Part shown: positions 56,056-64,000 of the stretch, piece after piece
Layout of the letters: every line of letters begins with the position of its first letter
Position numbering within the stretch: position 1 is the stretch's first letter
DNA from: Mixophyes australis
Lineage: Eukaryota; Chordata; Amphibia; Anura; Limnodynastidae
DNA: 64,000 bases
Assembly: GCA_036250195.1 (NCBI GenBank)
Contig: JAVHZZ010000073.1
Location: 310,001-374,000 of the forward strand
Direction of reading: 5' to 3'
Notes under the pieces: model-generated
What the model was told of the DNA's origin: nothing
Seen by the model: only the letters and a program-made list of their open reading frames with translations
Database searches by the model: none
Translations under genes and position numbers: made by a program

Positions 56056-56831
56056 ACTTGTGGAGCTACAGGTGCACAGCAGCACTTGCGGAGCTACAGG
56101 TGCACAGCAGCACTTGCGGAGCTACAGGTGCACAGCAACAGTTGCGGAGCTACAGGTGCATATCAGCACTTGCGGAGCTACAGGTGCACAGCAGAGCTAC
56201 AGGTGCACAGCAGCACTTGCGGAGCTACAGTTGCACAGGAGCACTTGCGGAGCTACAGGTGCACAGCAGCAGTTGCAGAGGTACAGGTGCACAGCAGCAC
56301 TTGCGGAGCTACAGGTGCACAGCAGCAGTTGCAGAGGTACAGTTGCACAGCAGCACTTGCGGAGCTACAGGTGCACAGCAGCAGTTGCAGAGGTACAGCA
56401 GCACTTGCGGAGCTACAGGTGCACAGCAGCACTTGCGGAGCTACAGGTGCACAGCAGCACTTGCTGAGCTACAGGTGCACAGCAGCACTTGCGGAGCTAC
56501 AGGTGCACAGCAGCAGTTGCAGAGGTACAGTTGCACAGCAGCACTTGCGGAGCTACAGGTGCACAGCAGCAGTTGCAGAGGTACAGCAGCACTTGCGGAG
56601 CTACAGGTGCACAGCAGCACTTGCGGAGCTACAGGTGCACAGCAGCACTTGCTGAGCTACAGGTGCACAGCAGCACTTGCGGAGCTACAGGTGTACAGCA
56701 ACACTTGCGGAGCTACCGGTGCACAGCAGCAGTTGCAGAGCTACAGGTGCACAGCAGCACTTGCGGAGCTACAGGTGCACAGCAGCACTTGCGGAGCTAC
56801 AGGTGTACAGCAGCACCTGCGAAGCTACTAA
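56056..56831. repeat. 28-bp minisatellite, about 27 units
   Basis: The unit is GGAGCTACAGGTGCACAGCA plus GCACTTGC; variants have GCAGTTGC and GAGGTACAG. As 28 is not a multiple of 3 and the unit lacks stops in the plus frames, all three plus frames are open for up to 257 codons with a 28-residue period. These are artefacts. Confidence 0.96.
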
Positions 56832-57415
56832 ATATCCAATTCCTCCAGAGGCAGAACTACAGAAACCAAGGAGAGGACAGCTGGTGACAGATTAATGTAC
56901 AGGCAGAGTCCAGGCAGACAGGGTCAGCATGCAAGCTGAAGTTAGGGCAGACAGCTAGCAGACATTGTCAGCCCGTCAGTCAATCACTGTATTCCCAGAC
57001 CGGACTCCCCCTTCCCATTACTGCGTGTCTGTAAAGACCCCAATGTCAAGAATATTAAGCCACAGAGGGTAGTCAGAGAAGCCCAGGCATTAAGGGGGGA
57101 GTGTTGCCTGACTGCAACATGGAGCACCAATATTTCAGAAGGTGAGATCCCTGCAAGTGAATCCTCATAGGAAAGAGGGGAGAAGACGTCATTGTTATAG
57201 CCCTCAGAAGTGCCCCATAGAGGAGGTGGGGGGTGGTCGCTGCAAGTTAGCTGAGCTGAGTACAGCAGTACCCTGAATGAGGGACATGTTTTACATCACC
57301 AGCAATCTGGTAGTCAATGGAGACAGTTCCAGCATAGTTATGTATGAGAGTCCCTGGAGCCGTGGGATGTATGGAAGGGGTACAGTCCCTGGACATTAAG
57401 ATGTTATGTGTATAC
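56832..57415. other. No gene recognised
   Basis: Unique-looking sequence between the minisatellite and hAT-1 copy 3, with no open frame of note. Confidence 0.5.
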
Positions 57416-60400
57416 TAGAGATGGGCGGGTCCGGTTCTCCGAGAACCGAACCCACCCGAACTTTGGGTATCCGAGTACCGAGCTGAGCAGCTCGGTACTC
57501 TCCCGCCCGTTCCGAATCCAAATCGAGGCCGAACGTCATTGTGACGTCGTCGGATCTCGGGGCTCGGTTCTCGCGATACTTCAACTTTATAAATACACGC
57601 CTCCACAGCAATCCATCGCCATTTGACAGAGGGAGAGAGCAGGGTGTAGTCATAGGCTAATTAGAGCAGTCACAGAGAATACAATATTGTTCTTGCAATT
57701 GCTCTAACCAAAATCGCTAGTGCAGAGAGGAGGATAGAGGTTTATTATTTTTTCTTCATATTTGGCACTCCCCAGCGCTTTTGGGGTGTCCCCCATAATT
57801 GTGCATTAATATTTCTGGCTGCCAAAAGTCATTTCTGTCAGCAGTATCTACTAAATAATTTTTAGCACTCCTCAGTGCTTTTGGGGTGTCCTCCCTAATT
57901 GTGCATTAATATTTCTGGCTGTCAAAAGTCATATCTGTCAGCAGTATCTACTAAATATTTTTTAGCACTCCTCAGTGCTTTTGGGGTGTCCTCCCTAATT
58001 GTGCATTAATATTTCTGGCTGTCAAAAGTCATATCTGTCAGCAGTATCTACTAAATAATTTTTAGCACTCCTCAGTGCTTTTGGGATGTCCTCCCTAATT
58101 GTGCATTAATATTTCTGGCTGTCAAAAGTCATATCTGTCAGCAGTATCTACTAAATAATTTTTAGCACTCCTCAGTGCTTTTGGGGTATCCTCCCTAATT
58201 GTGCATTAATATTTCTGGCTGTCAAAAGTCATATCTGTCAGCAGTATCTACTAAATAATTTTTAGCACTCCTCAGTGCTTTTGGGGTGTCCTCCCTAATT
58301 GTGCATTAATATTTCTGGCTGTCAAAAGTCATATCTGTCAGCAGTATCTACTAAATAATTTTTAGCACTCCTCAGTGCTTTTGGGGTGTCCTCCCTATTT
58401 GTGCATTAATATTTCTGGCTGTCAAAAGTCATATCTGTCAGCAGTATCTACTAAATAATTTTTAGCACTCCTCAGTGCTTTTGGGGTGTCCTCCCTAATT
58501 GTGCATTAATATTTCTGGCTGTCAAAAGTCATATCTGTCAGCAGTATCTACTAAATAATTTTTAGCACTCCTCAGTGCTTTTGGGGTGTCCTCCCTAATT
58601 GTGCATTAATATTTCTGGCTGTCAAAAGTCATAACTGTCAGCAGTATCTACTAAATAATTTTTAGCACTCCCCAGTGGTTTGCGCTCAGAATGGATTCAA
58701 AGCAGTCCACATATGATCTGAATGAGCAACCAGGTTCTGTCACCAGTCCTGATGTTAGTGTTCCCAGTACGTCATCTGGCCAAGGCGATGTCAAACAACA
58801 GAGTGTTTTCAAATTAGTGCAAAAAACAAAAAACAAAAAAAAATTTACTGTATTGAAGCGAAAAAGAAGTGTAACTGAGCAAAAGTTAAGTGACGATAAA
58901 AAAAAAATTGCAAGCATGCCATTCTACACACGCAGTGGCAAAGAGAGAATGAGGCCTTCACCTTTGGTTATTAGTGGCAGATCCCAAAAAGTTACCCAGC
59001 CTACAATTGGTGCACAACTACTGTTATGCGTCAAAGCCGAGCTGCAAGATAACAGTGAGGCATTACAGGAGAATATTTGCTCTGATTCACAAATGACAAC
59101 AATCCCTGTGGAGAGTCCATCCAACAGTGGGATGTCTAATAGTGAGCATTCTGCTGATGTGTGCCTTAATAGCCCGAGTGTAGCCGGTGATACCCAAATT
59201 GAGGATGCCACTTTGGAATTAGAAGAGGATGAGGGGGAGATTTGTGTAGGCGACGAGGGCGCTAATGAGGATGTTGATGAGGATGAGGTTGTTTGTGTAA
59301 GTCCTGCACCAGTGGCAGCAGTTCTGGCACGTGACAAGAAAAAGGCCATTGTCATGCCTGGGCATAAAACAAAAAAATCCACTTCTTATGTGTGGAATTA
59401 TTTCTACCCAAATCCAGACAACAATTGTATAGCCATTTGTAGTGTATGTGAAGCCACAGTCAGTCGAGGGAGGGACCTTAACCATCTTGGAACCTCGTCT
59501 ATGTTACGCCATTTAACGAGAGTTCATGGCAAAGTGTTGGGAAAAGCTGAAAGTTCTTCCCAAAAGAATACAAGCACTCCCTCATCAGCTAAGACCCTCC
59601 GCTCACCGACATACCGACGGCTACAAAATACACCCACCACACCATCCTCATCAATATCCTCAGTAGCGCTCGGAGTTAGCCCGGCATCCCACTTAAGGCT
59701 GGATGACTCCGGCACTATTATTGATTCCTCTGAAGAAAGCGTTAGTCCTGCTGCTGCTGTTGCTGCTGCTGGGGGTGAATCGTCATCCCAGAGGCAGGTT
59801 AATAAAATGAGCAGTCCTACATTTCAGCAATTAACTGTGAAACAATCATTTGCGAGGGGAAGCAAATATGACAGCAGTCACCCAGTCGCCAAGCGAATCA
59901 CAGACGCCATGGCTGCAATGTTAGTGTTAGATCTGCGTCCAATCTCCACAATAAACGCAGCTGGTTTTTCACAGTTAATTGAGGTTTTGTGTCCGCGTTA
60001 CAGAATTCCATCGCGACACCATTTCTCCCGTAAAGCTATTCCACAACTATACCAAAAAGTGTGTAAAAATGTAGAGATTGCGCTGAAAAATGCCATTCTG
60101 CCCACTGTTCACTTAACCACAGATATGTGGACAAGTGGAAGTGGCCAAACCAAAGACTATATGACTGTGACAGCCCACTGGGTTGGTCATTCACCTTCAC
60201 CAGCAGGAACAGCAGCAGCATGTACACCACTACGTAACATTTGTCACAGGCAGGCCACTCTTTGTATCACCGGCTTCACTAACAGGCATACGGCTGACAA
60301 TTTGTTACACAAACTGAGAGATGTGATTGATGCATGGCTTATACCACTCGGACTCTCCCCAGGGTATGTCATTTCAGATAACGCCAACAATATAGTGCGA

Positions 60401-61000
60401 GCATTACAGCTGGGTGATTTCCAACATATTCCCTGTTTTGCTCACACCATCAACTTGGTGGTGCAGAGCTTCCTACGAAATAACCGTGAGGTGCAGGAGA
60501 TGCTTTCGGTGGCCCGTAAAATTTCAGGCCATTTCAGGCATTCAGCCACAGCATGTAGGAGATTACAGCAGCTCCAAGAGCAGTTTAACTTGCCCTGCCA
60601 CCAACTTAAGCAAGAGGTGGTAACTCGGTGGAATTCCACCCTGTACATGCTTCAGAGGATGGAGGAACAGCGCAAAGCCATCCAAGCATATTGCACAAGT
60701 CATGACATTGGGAAAGGAGGGGGGATGTATTTCACTCTTGCACAGTGGGGAATCCTTTCAGTGCTGTGCAAGGTGCTGAAACCATTTGAAGTTGTGACAT
60801 GTGAGGTCAGTGCAGACTCTGCTAGTTTGAGCCAAGTCATTCCTTTAATTAGACTATTGGAAAAGCAGCTTGAGAAAATGAAGGAGGAGCTGAAAGCAAG
60901 CAATTCAGCAAAGTATGTTGGCCTTGTCGATCAAGTACTTAATTCGCTTCACAATGATCCTCGAGTTATTAAGATCTTGAACTCGGATCAGTACGTTTTG
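57416..61000 (+). mobile_element. hAT-1 transposon, copy 3, 3'-truncated
   Basis: The left terminus TAGAGATGGGCGGGTCCGG, 13-bp hairpin, TATA box (57588-57595) and nine 100-bp repeats (57765-58664) match copy 1. Homology stops abruptly after GTACGTTTTG at 61000, inside the transposase, so the right terminus is absent and this copy cannot move on its own. Confidence 0.93.
57765..58671. repeat. 100-bp tandem array in hAT-1 copy 3, 9 units
   Basis: Same unit and AGCACT-CCTC-AGTGCT hairpin as in copy 1, three units fewer. Private single-base variants (GGGATGTCC, CTATTTGTG) tag individual units. Confidence 0.96.
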
Positions 61001-61018
61001 TCTGGAAAAGCAGAATAA
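58691..61018 (+). pseudogene. BED-finger hAT transposase, copy 3, C-terminally truncated
   Basis: An uninterrupted 775-codon frame. The N-terminus, BED finger (W235, C250, C253, H274, H279), D478 and D563 are intact and nearly identical to copy 1. At 61000 the element ends and the frame continues five codons into flanking DNA (SGKAE) to a TAA at 61016. The expected catalytic Glu region and the hATC dimerisation block are lost. The cleanest open frame of the three, and potentially translatable, but not an active transposase. Confidence 0.93.
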
Positions 61019-61940
61019 GGATGTGCAGGGACTAGCATGCATGGGCTGAGCACAGTATGGGTGGGTTCATGTAATTGTAACATAACATCTGCAAATACGC
61101 CTTTTAGGGCTCGATCCTCATGCAGGTATTAGATTTTTGGTGCAGGTATATGATGATGACTATCAGCCCTATTTAGCTGTTTCTAATTTGCTGATTGAGT
61201 ATTGCGTAATTGACATTTCCATTTTTAATTACATTTTATATCTGCACCCCACTGTATCGGGGGGGGGTGGGGGCAGACCTACACTGGTCACAAAGAAACT
61301 GTTTTTGAGCTGCAGGCGCCTTGAGACTCAACATCAATGAGTAAATCCACTTTTTTGTGTACATTATTTCCAACGTACGTTTGGTGCGCAAATGCGTCCA
61401 ACTCTGAATAAGCCCCATTATGTCTTTACTGTACTAGTTATGATTTTGTTGTATATGTTGTTATGTGTACACTGTGCATGTGGTTATTTTACCATTTCCA
61501 TGCAATACATTTTCTAATGAAAGAATTGTGTCTGTGTTTTTCTTCTTACTGTAGCAATAACTAGATATTTATGTGGATAAGAAATTCCCTTGCTATGGGC
61601 ATATTTCAAAAGAGCTTTATTCACTACACAGAGAGAGAGGGATGCAACACTTTTTATTGTAGCTATTTGTTTGACTGTACAAGTCAGCTTCCCTTAGGCA
61701 AAATAGATGTACACTGGGACCAGTACCTGTGCAATACCTGTCATCAATACCAATTGCAAAATCAGGACAATTTAAGCCAATTGCCAATCCACTCAAACCA
61801 TGCACAGTTTGCCAGGAGTTCCCCCCGATCAGCCCAAACACCTTTCCTAGTAGGTTCAGCCTATTTGACCAACACAAATTGTGACTGTTCAAGGAAAGGT
61901 AGGTGAGGTCTAAGGTTAAGGCAGCTCAGGGGTTATGGCT
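61019..61940. other. No gene recognised
   Basis: Short open frames up to 111 codons (near 61571-61906) without recognisable domains. A G-run lies at 61260-61274. Confidence 0.5.
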
Positions 61941-61944
61941 GCCC

Positions 61945-62330
61945 TACCACCTCCTCCAGGTAAATCTTGGTCCTGCTCAGAATGTGGGAAATGTTTTTCT
62001 AAAATATTACTTCTTAAGTATCAGAGAAGTCATACCGTAAAGAAACCATATTACAGAATGTTGGAAATATTTAGCACATAATTCACTTCTTGTTGCGCAC
62101 CATACAGGAGAAAGACCATGTCATACAGGAGAGATATTCTTGCTCTGAATGTGGTAAATGTTTTACACATATTCCAAATTGTTAAATATCAGAGAAATCA
62201 CTTAGGGAACAGCCAAATTCATGTGCTGATGTGGGAAAGGGTTTCAAAGTAACTCAGAAAGGTATTGTATGTCAGAGAAGTAATGAAGGGGAGAAACGTT
62301 ATTTTATGCCCTGAATATGGGCAAGTTTTA
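61945..62330 (+). pseudogene. Decayed C2H2 zinc-finger relic, plus strand
   Basis: One recognisable finger, CSECGKCFSKILLLKYQRSH (first His replaced by Tyr), at about 61974-62033. It is followed by ruins of others in shifting frames: RRKTMSYRRD, CSECGKCFTHI-like at about 62133, and CQRSNEGEK-like at about 62272. Many stops and frameshifts. It is opposite in strand to the zinc-finger gene at the left edge and far more decayed. Confidence 0.75.
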
Positions 62331-63491
62331 CAAGTTCTTGCTGTCTGGATGTCCCATGTGGCTATAAATGAGGTTGGGATTTCCTGCAATGGGTTGGCAG
62401 TGGTCTTCTCCTGGGCCTGCTGTGGTGTTGGTAGGAGCAAGAAAGGGAACATGCTGGCAGTTTATTGATGGCCAATGTATGTGGCCCCATGCAGACTCAG
62501 ACATGAATGTTCAGCTGTGGTGGAGGGCAGCCGCTTGCTAAGTGTTTTTAAGATCGGAAGACAGTTCAGGCATGGGAAACCTGCTTGAAAAAGACATAAA
62601 TTAAATATAGATACAAAGCATCCCTGACTTAGGAGACATCCAGACAGGGAGGCAGCATTATTATTGGAGAATGGGTTTTAGAATGTTTTTAGAGTTCCTT
62701 ATAGGGAGTCCAAAGAGTTGAAACTGTACGGATATTTGATGTCAGCCATGCATTATGCACTGTAAATGGTCCCTAAAACAAAGCCCAGAATATTCAGCCT
62801 GATTCATCATTTGTCAATTCCAAAGAAAGATTCGGTGACTAATGGGATCAGTAAGGAGACATGTTCTGCATCATACACCTCACTTGATGCGGCCATTCTG
62901 TAAGAGCCATCTTCCTGAAGCTTTCACCTCCTTAAAAGAGTGGGTGCTAAGGGGGGAAATGGGAATCAAGTCAGTTATCCACTATCTGGACATTTTTCTT
63001 TTCATGTGACGAGACCAGCGTCTTATGAAAACCTATAATGAATGGGGATAGTATTGGGACAGTCATGCTCCTCAGATTTTGATGATCAGTGTCAGGACAC
63101 CAGGGCATTAGAGTCAAGGCCCACAGAGTAGCCCTGGTACCTTGGTGTTCTTTGGTAGCTATAATAGTACCTTTATTACAGAAGGTGCAAACACAACTGT
63201 AACACAATAACTATATTAAATCGCCAACATCTAAAAACCTCCCCAACACATCCCCAGATAAAGATATGAGGAACCGTTACATATGTTTAAACAGTATTTC
63301 TTTGGCCGGGCTAAGTTGTAAAAAAGTCTCTGGTCCTGATGCTTTTGTCACAATAGCTCAGTACTCAGGTCTTCCAGATTCCTCCGATTTCTACACTTCT
63401 AGGCTTGCTGGTCCTGGCTTCTCGGCCTTATGCTCACTACCGAGATGTTAGCAGCCTGGACCCCTGTCACCCTACTCCTGTAGGCACACCA
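62331..63491. other. No gene recognised
   Basis: Only short open frames and no repeat structure recognised. Confidence 0.5.
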
Positions 63492-63669
63492 GGGGGTAAA
63501 TGTATCAAGCTGAGAGTTTTCCGGCGGGTTTGAAAAACCAATCAGATTCTAGCTATCATTTATTTAGTGCATTTTACAAAATGAAAGCTAGAATCTGATT
63601 GGTTGCAATAGGCAACATCTCCACTTTTCAAACCCGCCGGAAAACTCTCAGCTTGATACATTTACCCCC
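63492..63669. mobile_element. Palindromic MITE, 178 bp
   Basis: Left GGGGGTAAATGTATCAAGCT through GAGAGTTTTCCGGCGGGTTTG is inverted exactly at the right, ending AGCTTGATACATTTACCCCC. Inner arms CCAATCAGATTCTAGCT and AGCTAGAATCTGATTGG are also inverted, with a loop of about 35 nt. Two nested stems make almost the entire element one hairpin. No target duplication was seen. Confidence 0.92.
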
Positions 63670-64000
63670 AGATGTGCAGACGCACAAGCAGCTCCCATGG
63701 GGCAGAGTTATACTGTTGCACGATGTTCAGCCAGAGATGTGCCTAGATGTAAAATTGTAATCAGGACACACGTTGGAGCTGGTAGGAGACAGATCTTCAA
63801 TACCAAGCTCAGGATATCCAATAAACAACCCTTGGTCTCCTTGCAGGCTCTTTTTAAACAGTTCAGAATTCCCACTGGTCAAATCCCGTCCTGTAAGGTT
63901 ATCCCAAGTCCGTACAGAATGCCATTGGCTCCCAAATCAGGGGTTGGATATGGGAGTGGAGAGAAGTCATCACCACATGGGTTTCCCCCCAGCTGGTCTA
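63670..64000. other. No gene recognised to window edge
   Basis: No open frame or repeat that I can support. Confidence 0.5.

Noticed and set aside
56024..56895. Plus-strand open frames up to 257 codons with Cys- and Gln-rich repeats
   Set aside because: Readings of a 28-bp minisatellite open in all three frames. No start context, splice signal or flanking homology.

Overview
This window is vertebrate DNA, almost certainly from a frog (anuran amphibian). The evidence is a KRAB-like/C2H2 zinc-finger gene of the tandemly expanded frog type (KDVMMENH, DDVMT and GEEETYVRGDQQC exons). There are also tRNA-derived V-SINE-like repeats with an L2-type GGCGCTATATAAATAAA tail, an L2 LINE, L1-like LINE debris, and many hAT and MITE elements. 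No bacterial-style genes, operons or CRISPR arrays are present. Species cannot be named from the sequence alone.

Layout. 1-8.2 kb: a minus-strand zinc-finger gene running off the left edge. Its seven exons are phase-compatible, but two upstream exons carry nonsense codons. L1-like debris, a MITE and a SINE fill its introns, and a candidate noncoding first exon lies at about 8.1 kb. 8.2-9.5 kb: a candidate divergent promoter, then a 34-bp minisatellite. 11.97-18.81 kb and 22.31-27.92 kb: two copies of a 5.6-6.8 kb segmental duplication. They carry part of an unrecognised plus-strand gene; its first recognised coding exon is in both copies, while three further 60-nt phase-0 exons lie just beyond the left copy. 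Between the copies (20.3-22.3 kb) is a TIR element filled with a poly-C minisatellite.

27.9-61.0 kb is a transposon graveyard. Three copies of one BED-finger hAT transposon (hAT-1, working name) lie at 27.9-33.3, 39.0-43.1 and 57.4-61.0 kb; each encodes or once encoded a transposase of about 1,000 residues. A second BED-hAT (hAT-2, 49.8-53.1 kb) has lost its catalytic half but keeps a perfect 8-bp target duplication. A third, non-coding hAT-like element (44.7-48.5 kb) sits in the tail of an L2 LINE and is about 80 percent 32-bp minisatellite. Between hAT-1 copies 1 and 2 lies a three-fold array of about 1.63 kb units bounded by inverted SINE heads, with a short interstitial telomere tract at its left edge. 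61.9-62.4 kb holds a decayed plus-strand zinc-finger relic, and 63.5 kb a palindromic MITE.

How it fits together. The only host-gene candidates are the zinc-finger gene (possibly expressed only from a downstream Met) and the unrecognised multi-exon gene. Everything else is mobile DNA in nested layers. A recurring theme is that TIR elements of different families carry large internal tandem arrays (100, 37, 32 and about 31-35 bp units). In hAT-1 and hAT-2 these lie between promoter and transposase start. Exon limits are read from GT/AG signals and phase, not from transcripts.
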